The notes under the pieces are model-generated. The model saw only the letters and a list, made by a program, of their open reading frames with translations. It made no database searches and had not been told where the DNA came from. Below, one piece after another: positions 7,997 through 18,300 of a stretch of 45,502 nucleotides of DNA. The position numbers and the translations under genes were made by a program. Position 1 is the stretch's first letter; each line of letters opens with the position of its first letter. This DNA is from Colwellia sp. (GTDB taxonomy: Bacteria; Pseudomonadota; Gammaproteobacteria; Enterobacterales; Alteromonadaceae): NCBI GenBank assembly GCA_013215655.1, contig JABSOX010000044.1:1-45502 (forward strand). The letters run 5' to 3'.

Positions 7997-8851
7997 TTAT
8001 TTAGGCCTGAGCGTCTCAATAATCTGTGCATCCACCCAATAGATATCTATATTTCCTTTACCAAAGTTTCTATTAAAAAGTATGTACTTACCGTCTGGGG
8101 TGACGCTTGCGTAGAATTCCGCTTTATCGGAATTGACCTTATCGCCCATATTGATCGCAGGTCCCCATGAACCATCCTGTTGTCGGTATCTAATATAAAG
8201 ATCAGTTTCCCCATAGCCGCCTTCCCGCTCACTATCCCAAATCAGATAACTTTCGTCTGCCGCGATGAAAGGATGGGCAGTCCATTTACCCGTGTTAACC
8301 ACGGAATCCATCTTTTTTGGGGGTTGGCGCTTGCCGTTCTTAAGTGTTGATATGCGTATTACGTCGTTGCTTTTATAATCGTCAAAAACATAGGTCCCCT
8401 TAGCCGATGCCGACAGTCGCATAATTCCCCAATCTTTCCGATCAAACATCGGTCCAAGGCTTTTACGTTCCGACCAGCTATCGCCGATGCGGTCCTTATA
8501 GCCTTTTGCCATATGCATGCGTTTACCGTCAGGCGAGAATACAATTTCACCTGTCCTGGGGAATTCAATATATTTCTTCCAGACATTATTATGCTGACGG
8601 AAGCCGGTAACGGTGGCGCTTTTTCTGTTTGAAGTGAAGTAGAACTCATTCATGCCGGGCGCAAACACGCCCTCAAGCTCCCAGCCTTCTTTGGAAATAA
8701 TACCAGGAGCAAACGGTTCTGCTACTTTTCCTGGTGGCTTTTGCCCCATGTATGGACCTTCTAGTATTGGAAATTCATCCTGACTATAACTTTTGCTGTC
8801 GGTAGCTATCGCAACAAATAACACCGCGATAAAAATAACAATGGGTTTCAT
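7997..8851 (-). CDS. PD40 beta-propeller exported protein (paralogue B)
   Basis: 284 residues. Unlike paralogue A the signal sequence (about 1-24, ending near SYS) has no lipobox cysteine, so a soluble periplasmic product is expected. Propeller blades include FAPGMNEFYFTSNR, SASAKGTYVFDDYK, PFIAADESYLIWDSE and VTPDGKYILFNR. The central region is very close to paralogue C at 8898-9761, even at DNA level, showing tandem duplication. Spacing to paralogue C upstream is about 46 bp and to the serine hydrolase downstream about 115 bp. Binding partner unknown. Confidence 0.82.
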   Translation of the reverse strand: MKPIVIFIAVLFVAIATDSKSYSQDEFPILEGPYMGQKPPGKVAEPFAPGIISKEGWELEGVFAPGMNEFYFTSNRKSATVTGFRQHNNVWKKYIEFPRTGEIVFSPDGKRMHMAKGYKDRIGDSWSERKSLGPMFDRKDWGIMRLSASAKGTYVFDDYKSNDVIRISTLKNGKRQPPKKMDSVVNTGKWTAHPFIAADESYLIWDSEREGGYGETDLYIRYRQQDGSWGPAINMGDKVNSDKAEFYASVTPDGKYILFNRNFGKGNIDIYWVDAQIIETLRPK

Positions 8852-8897
8852 GATTTATTCTCTTATTTAAAATTAATTTTGATTTACCATTAATGGC

Positions 8898-9761
8898 TTA
8901 CTGCTTAGTTCTAAGAGTCTCAATAATCTGTGCATCTACCCAGTGAATACCTGAATTACTTTTACTTATAGGGCTGTTAAAGAAAAAATATTTTCCGTCT
9001 GGCGTTACGTATCCTCCCCTTTCTGCACCGCTTGTATTTATTTTATCCCCCATATTAATGGCAAGTCCCCATGAACCGTCTTGTTGCCGAAAACTGATAT
9101 ACAGATCAGACTCACCATATCCATTGACTCTTTCACTATCCCAGATTAAATACGACTCGTCTGGTGCAATGAAAGGGTGAGCTGTCCACTTGCCGGTGTT
9201 TATATTCTTACTGAGCAGTTTGGGTTCTTCACGTTTACCGTCTTTGAGCCTTGAAATGCGGATTACATCGTTGCTTTTATAATCGTCAAAAACATAGGTC
9301 CCCTTAGCGGATGCTGTTAGGCGCATAATTCCCCAGTCTTCCCGGTCGAACATGGCTCCAAGGTTTTTTACCTCTGACCAACCTGTTTTGGTGCGCTCCA
9401 TATAGTTCTTGCCCAAAAGCATAGTATTGCCATCTGGAGTTAAAATGGGTCGACCCACCCTAGGCCCCACCACAGACTCGCGCCATCGATTGTTTTCGGA
9501 TTTAAAGACAACTAATGACCATTTTCCGTCTTTGCTTCTTCTCGTAAAATAAAATTCTTTCATATCGGGCGTGAAGAAAGCGTTACCATCACGATGTTCA
9601 ATTGAAAGTACACTGGGGGCAAAAACTTTTGAGATTGACCCGGGTGGTTTTTGCCCAAGATAAGGGCCTTCAAGGACAGGAGCTTTTTCATGTCCATAGC
9701 TTTTGCTATTCATCGCTAACACAGCAAGCAGCAGAGCGATAAAAATATAACTAGCTTTCAT
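8898..9761 (-). CDS. PD40 beta-propeller exported protein (paralogue C)
   Basis: 287 residues, the first gene of the probable four-gene cluster (C, B, serine hydrolase, A). Signal peptide about 1-23 without lipobox. Shared family marks: GQKPPGSISKVFAPSV, FTPDMKEFYFTRR, TASAKGTYVFDDYK, PFIAPDESYLIWDSE and the C-terminal WVDAQIIETLR. The divergent membrane regulator at 10089 starts about 330 bp away and is the obvious candidate to control this cluster. Fold assignment good, biochemical role unknown. Confidence 0.82.
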   Translation of the reverse strand: MKASYIFIALLLAVLAMNSKSYGHEKAPVLEGPYLGQKPPGSISKVFAPSVLSIEHRDGNAFFTPDMKEFYFTRRSKDGKWSLVVFKSENNRWRESVVGPRVGRPILTPDGNTMLLGKNYMERTKTGWSEVKNLGAMFDREDWGIMRLTASAKGTYVFDDYKSNDVIRISRLKDGKREEPKLLSKNINTGKWTAHPFIAPDESYLIWDSERVNGYGESDLYISFRQQDGSWGLAINMGDKINTSGAERGGYVTPDGKYFFFNSPISKSNSGIHWVDAQIIETLRTKQ

Positions 9762-10088
9762 TATTTATTTCCTTTTTAAATTTGATAACCAAAGCACATC
9801 GCATACTCCTTTATAGGAAATATGTTCAGGTGATTACCCTCAATCACTATTTTTAGAAATAAACATCAACGTGATTGTTATTAAAGTAAGAGCGCTAGTT
9901 TAACGAGTCGAAATTAAAAGACTTGATGTTATGATGATTTTTAGCTGACGTCTTGCTGATAGTTTAAAAATCAAACGTTATCAGATGGTTAAATAATTGG
10001 GTTTAGCTGTAGCCGAGGTTATGCTAAGGTGATCCACTTTATATAGACTCACTTTTGAGCACCCGTTTTCATCCGCAATAGAGGTTAT
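9762..10088. other. Divergent promoter region of the PD40 cluster and its putative regulator
   Basis: About 330 bp between two divergent start codons. AGAGG just upstream of 10089 is a reasonable ribosome site for the regulator. I could not identify an operator with confidence, though the region is the natural place for one. Confidence 0.45.
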
Positions 10089-12326
10089 ATGGCAGAGCAA
10101 TATTGGATTGGTGGTTTTTACATCGATTTATCCAGAAATCAAATCACTCAAAATATGCAATCCCAAGTAATTCCTCCTAAAGCTTTGGCCGTTTTAACCT
10201 ATTTGGCTGAAAATCAGGGAAAGGTAGTTAGCCATGACGAATTGTTAGGACAAGTCTGGCAAGACACTGTGGTATCAACTAATACCCTACAAAGAAGCAT
10301 CGCTCAATTAAGAAAAGCACTGGGTGACGATGGCAAAGTTCAAGTCTATATTAAGACCCATGCTAAACAAGGGTACAGTTTAGAGTGTGATGTCAGGTGG
10401 CATGAAATTGTCAACTCAACAAATACTGAATCAAACAACCTCGATGACCGCCAAGAAAATAGTGTTGACGAAACCTCTATTGATGAGGCTAATGTTAGTG
10501 ATGCCAATAGCAATCTTAATACTGACATTACATCAGCAACTAATACCATAGATAAGCCAAAAACTTTGAGGTCGGGTTTAATATCAATTGCGACCATCTG
10601 CGTGATAATGATTCTGGGGTTTATTGGCTATCAGTATTTCACTCCCAAGCAAGCTTCACAATTCTCCTTTGGGGAGTTACGTGCACTGACCTCAACAGAC
10701 AACAAAGAATTAGCTAGTATCTATTCGCCTGACGGTGAATACATTGTGTTTCACCGCTATTCAGAAGAATTTTGTATTAATAATGTCTGGGCAAAAAATT
10801 CCAAAACCCAGCAAGAGTTTCAGCTAACCAAGAATTTAGACTCATATGGCAGCCATAGTTTTTCTAAAGACGGTAAGAATCTAGTATTTGTTAAAACGGG
10901 AGGCTGTAGTAAACCTGTCGCGCAGAGGAAATGTTATAAATTGATGAGTTTGGATTTTAACAAGGCACTTGTTTCGCCTCAATCTCCAAAAGTATTGATG
11001 GAATGTAAAAATTCACAAATACGAACACCTAAATGGTTAAATAATAATAATATTCTTTTATTACAGAAGTTTTCGGATCGTTGGAAGCTGATCAGTTATT
11101 CGGTAAATGAAAATAAAAGCCAAGAGCTGTATGCACTCGAAGATGGCAATATAATCGATTATGACTATTCGGTCATAGATGATTTGATTGCACTAACCAG
11201 TTTTCATAATGATGGCCATTATTACATTGAAGTGCTCAAGGGAGATGGTCAGCTTTTATCGAGTCATCGAATCAAATATCCGCAAGAAATAGCAAATTTC
11301 AGACTTATCTATCCCAATTTTTCGCCGATAAAAAACCAACTCATTTTTAGCACAGGTAGACAGCTTTTTACACTTTCTTATGATGGCCAAATAACCAATA
11401 TCAGCTTACCTATTGATGAATCCATGGGTTCTCCTACATTTCATCCTGATGGCAATCGAATGCTGGTAATTAAAGGGCACTTCGATAGTGACATCGTGTC
11501 AATGCCCCTTTCACAGATAAAGAATGCAGATGTAAAGAAGGCTCAGGTAAATAAAAATCAAATAGCACAAGCTCAAAACAAAAACTTCTCAGTTATTGAA
11601 CGCTCGATACTCGGTGAAGACAACGCCATTTTACAGCCCAATGGTGAGTTAATTGCTTACAAATCGAAGCGTTCTGGAGAAGAACAACTTTGGGTAACTG
11701 ACGGTAAAGGTTCACGACAACTTACTCACTTTCCTATGGATACTTATTTATCTGGAATGGCTTGGGCGGCAGACGGTAAAAGTCTTTTAGTTAACGCCAA
11801 CAATGCTCTAACTCAGGTATACCTGGATGCAAAGAAAAAATCATTTCCATTGGAACATGCTGTTGTGCAACTTTTCCAATGGGATAGTAAAAACAACAGC
11901 GCTTTGTTAGTTGTACGCATCAAAGGTATATTGAAATTCGCCGAACTCAATTTAACTGACGCCAAGATTCGAATTATTAATGACAAGAGGGTTAGTTGGG
12001 GGTTAAAAAGTGAGAACGGTCTATTAGTCTACAAAGATCATATGAACAGATTTTGGCAGCCAGGACCCGCTGAAGATCAACGTATTGAAGCACTAGATGG
12101 TCAAGGAAGAAGTAAGCAGGGATTCGTGCAAAAAGACAATGTCATTTATGGTTTCAATGATGATTTTCAATTGTGGTCGTATGATCTTGTTGATGAACAC
12201 TTTGAAATCATCGGAAAGTTACCTAACAATGTAGATAATTTGACCGACATAGATCAAACAAAGCTTTTGATGACAATTCGGATTTCCGCAAATAAAGAAG
12301 TGCTTGAACTCTTTTTAAGAGAATAA
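10089..12326 (+). CDS. Membrane-anchored winged-helix regulator with PD40-like outer domain (CadC type)
   Basis: 745 residues. The N-terminal OmpR-type winged helix (about 1-105) shows VIPPKALAVLTYLAENQGKV, SHDELLGQVW, TLQRSIAQLRKALGD and the wing IKTHAKQGYSL. An acidic, Asn/Thr-rich linker (110-160) leads to one membrane segment (about 163-184). The remaining 560 residues lie outside and contain PD40/TolB-like blades such as IYSPDGEYIVFHRY, SFSKDGKNLVFVK, TFHPDGNRMLVIKG and WAADGKSLLVNAN. This is the CadC/ToxR-like layout in which a periplasmic sensor directly drives DNA binding. It is divergent from the three PD40 genes, so I infer that it regulates them and may sense a related ligand or the proteins themselves. 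Confidence 0.9.
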   Translation: MAEQYWIGGFYIDLSRNQITQNMQSQVIPPKALAVLTYLAENQGKVVSHDELLGQVWQDTVVSTNTLQRSIAQLRKALGDDGKVQVYIKTHAKQGYSLECDVRWHEIVNSTNTESNNLDDRQENSVDETSIDEANVSDANSNLNTDITSATNTIDKPKTLRSGLISIATICVIMILGFIGYQYFTPKQASQFSFGELRALTSTDNKELASIYSPDGEYIVFHRYSEEFCINNVWAKNSKTQQEFQLTKNLDSYGSHSFSKDGKNLVFVKTGGCSKPVAQRKCYKLMSLDFNKALVSPQSPKVLMECKNSQIRTPKWLNNNNILLLQKFSDRWKLISYSVNENKSQELYALEDGNIIDYDYSVIDDLIALTSFHNDGHYYIEVLKGDGQLLSSHRIKYPQEIANFRLIYPNFSPIKNQLIFSTGRQLFTLSYDGQITNISLPIDESMGSPTFHPDGNRMLVIKGHFDSDIVSMPLSQIKNADVKKAQVNKNQIAQAQNKNFSVIERSILGEDNAILQPNGELIAYKSKRSGEEQLWVTDGKGSRQLTHFPMDTYLSGMAWAADGKSLLVNANNALTQVYLDAKKKSFPLEHAVVQLFQWDSKNNSALLVVRIKGILKFAELNLTDAKIRIINDKRVSWGLKSENGLLVYKDHMNRFWQPGPAEDQRIEALDGQGRSKQGFVQKDNVIYGFNDDFQLWSYDLVDEHFEIIGKLPNNVDNLTDIDQTKLLMTIRISANKEVLELFLRE

Positions 12327-13419
12327 AAAACTTTGAAAAAGTTGATTGTCATCTAGGGCTCCCTAAAAACTAGGAACCACACTTATCTATTTTCTCCACT
12401 GAGGCTATATTACTAATTTGATAGCAACAAAACTTGATTATTTAACTTTAATCATCCTAAGATATAGTTGATTAAAAAAACAACTTATCTAAAAACCAGC
12501 CTAATTGATTGATGTATTTCTCTTTTAATTATATCTATCAAAGCAACTAAGATAAAAACAATATGCTTGAGCTGTCATGAATACATAATGCTTTGTTATC
12601 ATTACCATTTAATATATTTAATAATCTTATAGGTATTAAATGCCGTCGAAAAACTTTACGCTCAGCAGCAACGAAATTGGTATGATTTTTATGAAAAAGC
12701 TAACCAGAGATGATTTCAAAATTATTAGCTATTAAAGAATAGGTCCGATCAAAAAGGGTAATAGCACTTTCATGTTATTACCCTTTCATCTAATGAATAA
12801 AAAATCAGTTGGTGATTCTCAGACACCATATTGATGGTCTGTTCACTTTAGGACAAAACATTTATTTGAGCTCATGTCACAAAATGTAATCACCCCATAG
12901 GTCATATTTAATCGCAGTTGGCTACACTGTCGAGTTGATGCCACTGTTGAAAATAAAAGACCTAACGTCTACTTGTCTGTTAATTTGCAGTAACGCTCAT
13001 GTCTTATCTAGCAGCCTTTTCTTTAACCTTACTCCATGACTAAAACACTGACCTTTTCTTTAAAGCTTTAGCCTAAGATTTTCATTAACGTTTTTAATTA
13101 TAATTTCCTAAAATAATTGGGATATTACCCTTTATCAAAGTGTCTTATATCATTAATTCAGATCAATGCCTTTTTTGTAAAATTTAATTTCCATAAAAAC
13201 CGAGTAATTTTTTATACTGACTATACTCAATGACAAATAGATTCAACTTATCATTATATATACTTGTTTAATTTAGGGATTACTTTGTTAGAATACAAAT
13301 GTAACCCACGGTATGATCCAAGTTTGATTACTTACAATTACTACTGTTTTTTTAAATTAACGCTTAATAACAGCCAACATGCCCGAGAAGTAGCACGCAT
13401 TAAAAAGGATTGTAATTTA
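12327..13419. other. Long intergenic region with repeat copy 2 and a possible gene relic
   Basis: Nearly 1.1 kb without a full gene. It contains dispersed element copy 2 (12741-12860). At about 12634-12714 a plus-strand frame reads VLNAVEKLYAQQQRNWYDFYEKANQR then stop, with no start codon; it looks like the tail of a lost gene but this is weak. The promoter of the following signalling operon must lie near the right end. Confidence 0.45.
12741..12860 (+). repeat. Dispersed fdx-tail/terminator element, copy 2
   Basis: Hairpin at about 12754-12787 (AAGGGTAATAGCA paired with TGTTATTACCCTT, one mismatch) preceded by an A-run. The tail at 12809-12841 reads on the minus strand QTINMVSENHQ, so the ferredoxin-like peptide is kept but the stop codon is lost. 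It ends in the shared TTCACTTTAGGACA. Confidence 0.8.
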
Positions 13420-15189
13420 ATGGGTAAAAGTACGTTAGAAAAGTTTAAACCTGCAATTTTAATTGTTGACGACGTTTCGGCAAATAGGTTTGCATTACGG
13501 CAATTGCTCAAATCAATCGATGCTGATCTTATCGAAGCATCTTCCGGCGAAGAAGCTTTAGTAAAAGCCATTGAATTAGATAATTTGGCCTTGATTTTAC
13601 TCGATGTGCAAATGCCGATAATGGACGGCTACGAAACAGCTGAGTTACTGAGAGAAGAAGAGCAAACACTTCATATCCCTATCATTTTTGTCACTGCTGT
13701 GCACAGAGATGAACAGCATATATTAAAAGGCTATTTTTCCGGCGCCATTGATTATATTACCAAACCAATTCAACCTGAGATATTAGCAGCAAAAATATCG
13801 CTTTTCATGGAGTTATGGCGGTTGAGATTCGGGTTAGAACGAGAAATATTTAATAGAAATAAACTCGAAGATAAAAATAAATTTCTTGCCGATCATGACA
13901 TGTTAACGAGTTTACCAAATAGACGAAGCCTTTTTCTTGAAATAGAACGAGCAGCTGCACGTTCAGATCGAGACAATCATGAGTTTGCGTTGTTATTTAT
14001 AGATTTAGACGGTTTTAAGTCCGTAAACGATACTTTAGGTCATAAGGTAGGTGATGCGGTACTTATTCAAATCGCAAATAGGTTTAGTGGCTTAGTTAGA
14101 AAAACAGATACCGTTGCTAGATTTGGTGGCGATGAATTTGTTATTTTATTAACCGATATCAGTAATTCGCAATTCCTGATCAGTCGAATTACCGAAGTAT
14201 TAGAAATTGCCAGAAAACCGATTTTTATCAAAAACGAAGAAATTTCCTTAAGTGTAAGTGTCGGTGTTTGTATTTACCCTGACCAAATAGACGACGTAGA
14301 TAAGTTGGTTGATTATGCCGATATCGCTATGTATAAATCAAAAGAATTGGGGAAAAATACCTTTAGTTTTTTCTCTAACGACATGGATCAAGCAGCTCAT
14401 CGACGATTAACCGTAGAAAAACAATTACGACATGCAAGAAAAAAGAACGAATTTTCAATTCATTATCAGCCCGTTGTTAATTGCAACACAGGTAAACCTG
14501 TTGGTGTTGAAGCACTATTACGCTGGAAAAACAGCGAGTTAGGCAGCGTCCCTCCTGACTATTTCATCCCAATTGCTGAGTCTAGCGGATTAATACATGA
14601 ACTGGGGGCTTGGGTTTTTGAACAATCAATTGAAACAATTACTGAAATCAATAAAAGAATGCAGTCATTGCCTATCACATTAAAAGTCGCAGTTAATGCA
14701 TCAACACTGCAATTCAAAAATTCACTTTGGTTTAAAACATTACAAAAGGCGATAAAAACCGAAAAAATATCTCCTGAAAATATTGAAATTGAAATTACCG
14801 AAGGGTTACTGCTAGAAGATTCATCTGAAATTAATAATCAATTATCAAAAATCAGAGCCTTAGGCATTAGCTTGTCTGTAGATGATTTTGGTACAGGTTA
14901 TTCAGCATTGAGTTACTTAAAACGCTGCCCAATAAATACTGTAAAAATTGACAGAAGTTTTGTTAAAGGTATTCCTGAAGATAGAGAAGATATGGTGTTG
15001 ATTCACGCAATAATTGCAATGGCGCATGGCTTAGGATTAGTTGTTATCGCTGAAGGAATCGAGACACAAGAGCAGTGGGACTTCCTTAAATCTGAAAATT
15101 GTGACTTCGCGCAAGGTTATTTTTTTAGTAAACCTTTGCCCTCACAAGAGCTTGAAACTTGGTTGGATAAACAGTTTAGTGGCAAGTAG
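13420..15189 (+). CDS. Response regulator with GGDEF and EAL domains
   Basis: 589 residues from the ATG at 13420, chosen over an earlier ATG at 13264 because AAGGA lies 10 bp upstream and the receiver domain begins directly after it. REC domain about 11-130: DD at 17-18, phospho-Asp62, Lys115. GGDEF domain about 155-325 with intact GGDEF (236-240) and the RxxD inhibitory site (227-230). EAL domain about 335-585 with EALLRW (365-370), the DDFGTGYS loop and AEGIE. Both cyclase and phosphodiesterase sites look competent, so the protein may switch c-di-GMP synthesis or breakdown on phosphorylation. It heads a same-strand group with the hybrid kinase, cheR and cheB; the kinase begins about 120 bp downstream and is the likely phosphodonor. 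Confidence 0.92.
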   Translation: MGKSTLEKFKPAILIVDDVSANRFALRQLLKSIDADLIEASSGEEALVKAIELDNLALILLDVQMPIMDGYETAELLREEEQTLHIPIIFVTAVHRDEQHILKGYFSGAIDYITKPIQPEILAAKISLFMELWRLRFGLEREIFNRNKLEDKNKFLADHDMLTSLPNRRSLFLEIERAAARSDRDNHEFALLFIDLDGFKSVNDTLGHKVGDAVLIQIANRFSGLVRKTDTVARFGGDEFVILLTDISNSQFLISRITEVLEIARKPIFIKNEEISLSVSVGVCIYPDQIDDVDKLVDYADIAMYKSKELGKNTFSFFSNDMDQAAHRRLTVEKQLRHARKKNEFSIHYQPVVNCNTGKPVGVEALLRWKNSELGSVPPDYFIPIAESSGLIHELGAWVFEQSIETITEINKRMQSLPITLKVAVNASTLQFKNSLWFKTLQKAIKTEKISPENIEIEITEGLLLEDSSEINNQLSKIRALGISLSVDDFGTGYSALSYLKRCPINTVKIDRSFVKGIPEDREDMVLIHAIIAMAHGLGLVVIAEGIETQEQWDFLKSENCDFAQGYFFSKPLPSQELETWLDKQFSGK

Positions 15190-15308
15190 AAAAAGTTATT
15201 TTTCAAAGGCTGCCATTAAGAAAAATAAATTTAAGCATGATCCCCTAGAAGTATTCGTATTTTCAATATTGATACTCGTTACTCGTTATTTGTTGGAGTT
15301 GATGATTT

Positions 15309-18300
15309 ATGTCGATGAAAAATAATATTAATTTTTTTGAAAAACTCAGTACCCGCTTATTTACCCCGCTAATCGTTATTTTTATTTTTGTTATTATTAT
15401 TCTAATAGTATACGTACCGTCAGTAACACAAGAACACACCATAAAATCAGCCATATCAACAGCAGAAAATACGGTAAAGCAATACAAAAACATTAGAAGT
15501 TATTATACAAAAAACGTAATTAAAAAAGTACTTGGCACCTCTGATGTTACGGCCAGCTATGATCATGAAGGTAAAAATAAAGTTATCCCTTTACCTGCAA
15601 CGTTTATTCACGAAATAAGTGAAGAGTTTACTAAGCAGGGCATTATCTCTTTAAAATTATATAGCCCTTTCCCTTTCCCCAACAGAAAAAATAGAACGCT
15701 CGATAGTTTTGCCAATAATGCTTGGTCCGCATTAAAAGACAATAAAATCAAGACCTTTTCACAAGTCGATATTATTGATGGAAAAGAAGTTGTACGTGTA
15801 GCAATTGCCGATACAATGACTCAACAAGCATGTGTCGATTGTCATAACATCCATCCTCAAACACCTAAAAATGATTGGCAACTCAACGATGTAAGAGGTG
15901 TATTAGAAGTTCAAATTCCTATTGAGGAGCAATTAGTTAATGCTACTTCACTGAATGACGAAATCACCTTAATTGTACTCGCAGCAGTATCTTCAACAGT
16001 TATATTATTGTTTATAATGTTCAAAAGGCTAGTTTCTACTCGCTTAGCGAATGTTCATGACGCGTTGCAATATATTGCCAGTAGTGATGGAGATTTAAGC
16101 CAGAGATTAATAGAAACGCGTAAAGATGAAATTGGCCAATTAGCACAAGGTTATAATCAGATGCTACAAAGTATCAACGACAGTAGAAATACAGTCAAAG
16201 CCAGAGAATGGTTAGAAAATGGCATTTCAGAAATAAATAATATTATACGAGAGTCGCAAGATAAAACCCAAGTATCAAATCAGTTACTCTCTTATTTGGT
16301 ACGCTATCTTGAATGTCATCTTGGCGCTTTGTATTGGTTAGATGAAAATGGATTAAAACCTTACGCCACCTATGCTTTAGAGCAGCAACTTCCAAAATTA
16401 AAAACAATTGCACTAGGTGAAGGGCTTGTTGGTCAAGTAGCCCTAAATAAAAAGCCGTTGCATATTACTACAATTCCTAATAATTACTATGATATCAGTA
16501 GTAGCTTTGGTGAAGTAAAACCTCAATCACTCATCATTTACCCTATTATTTATAATGATAAAGTGATTGCTATCATTGAATTAGCTTGGTTAACAGAGAC
16601 ACCAGATAAATCGTTAACCTTCTTAGAAATGGTAAGTGAAGTGCTAGCAGTGTCTTGTATTAACATAAACCAAAATGAAAATGTTTTGACGATGTTAAAA
16701 GAAAGCCAAGTGCAATCAGAAGAGCTGCAAACACAACAAGAAGAATTACGAGTCACCAATGAAGCTTTATCGGTTAAAACAGATGCAATAAAAAATCAGC
16801 AAACGATTTTAGAAAAAACCAATCGAGAAATGGAAGAAAAGGCAGCGGCACTTGAGGAATCGAGTAAATATAAAAGTGAATTTCTAGCAAATATGTCTCA
16901 CGAATTACGCACGCCCCTCAATAGCTTACTTATTTTGTCGAGATCATTGGCACAAAACGATGATAACAATTTATCTGATGACGAAGTAGAGTCTGCTGAG
17001 GTTATTCAAGAGAGTGGTCGTAGCTTGTTAGAACTTATTAATGAAATTTTAGACTTATCTAAAGTTGAAGCAGGTCAGATGCAAGTGATCGCTGACACAC
17101 TCAGTGTTGATGACTTTATTGCAACACTTAACCGTAAATTCACCCATATGGCTGAAGATAAAAAGCTTAATTTCAACATAAACTTAGCAGATAACGTACC
17201 AAACTCCTTTGTTGTTGATAGTAGTAAACTTCATCAAATAATCACTAACTTGATTAGTAATGCACTAAAGTTTACTGAACAAGGTGAAGTTAATTTAACA
17301 CTTTCCTATAAGGAACAAGAGTCAAACGAATCTAAGTCAGAACAGCAGTTGATATTTTCTATAACTGACACAGGCATTGGCATTGCCAAAGAAAAGCATC
17401 AAGCGATATTCGAAGCCTTTCAACAAGCAGATGGGACAACAAGCAGAACATATGGTGGAACAGGACTAGGTTTATCAATCGCTTTAAGCTTCGCGAAGTT
17501 ACTTGGCGGTGATATTACGTTAGAAAGTGAAATTGGCAAAGGCAGTCGCTTTTCCTTGAATTTACCTTATATACCTCACAGACCCGCTGAAGAGTCTTGC
17601 AATGCTGCTGAATCAATGGCAATAGCAACTAATACTATAAAACAAAATTTTGTTTGTTTACCCCCTCCTTTTGAAGATGATAGAAACAAGCTAGATCAAA
17701 TAAAAAAATTAATTTTAATAATAGAGGATGATGTACCATTTGCACGCATTGTTTTTCATGCTTGTCACCGACAAGATTGTCAGGCTATAGTTGCTACTGA
17801 TGGTGAGAGTGGCTTAGTTTTGGCTAGCCAGTATCCTATTGACGGCATTGTACTTGACTATATGCTACCTAAACTAGACGGAGGTGAAGTAGCAAAAAAT
17901 ATACGGTCGAATAAAAAAACAAAACATATTCCAATTCACTTAGTGAGTGCTTTAGATAATATCGATGCGATGGATATTGTCGGTATTAATGAAAAATCAA
18001 CAAAACCTATTGCTCATCAACGGCTAACCGAAATTATTAAATCATTTGCTAAAGAACAAAAGAACCTGAATATACTCATTGTAGAAAATGATAAAAATGC
18101 TCTATTCGCGATGAATAAGTTATTGACTAAAGAAAAGGTAACTACTTTCGGTGTTGATAATGCTCAAGAAGCATTAACATTATTAAAAGAAAATACCTAC
18201 GATGCAATTATTCTAGACCTTGACTTACCAGAAATTTCAGGCTTTGAATTTCTTGAATTAGCCTCATCGGACTCTACCGTTACACTGCCTACTGTTTTTA

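Noticed and set aside
13264-13419. N-terminal extension of the REC-GGDEF-EAL protein from an upstream ATG
   Set aside because: The extra 52 residues have no domain character and the ATG at 13420 has a good ribosome site directly before the receiver domain.
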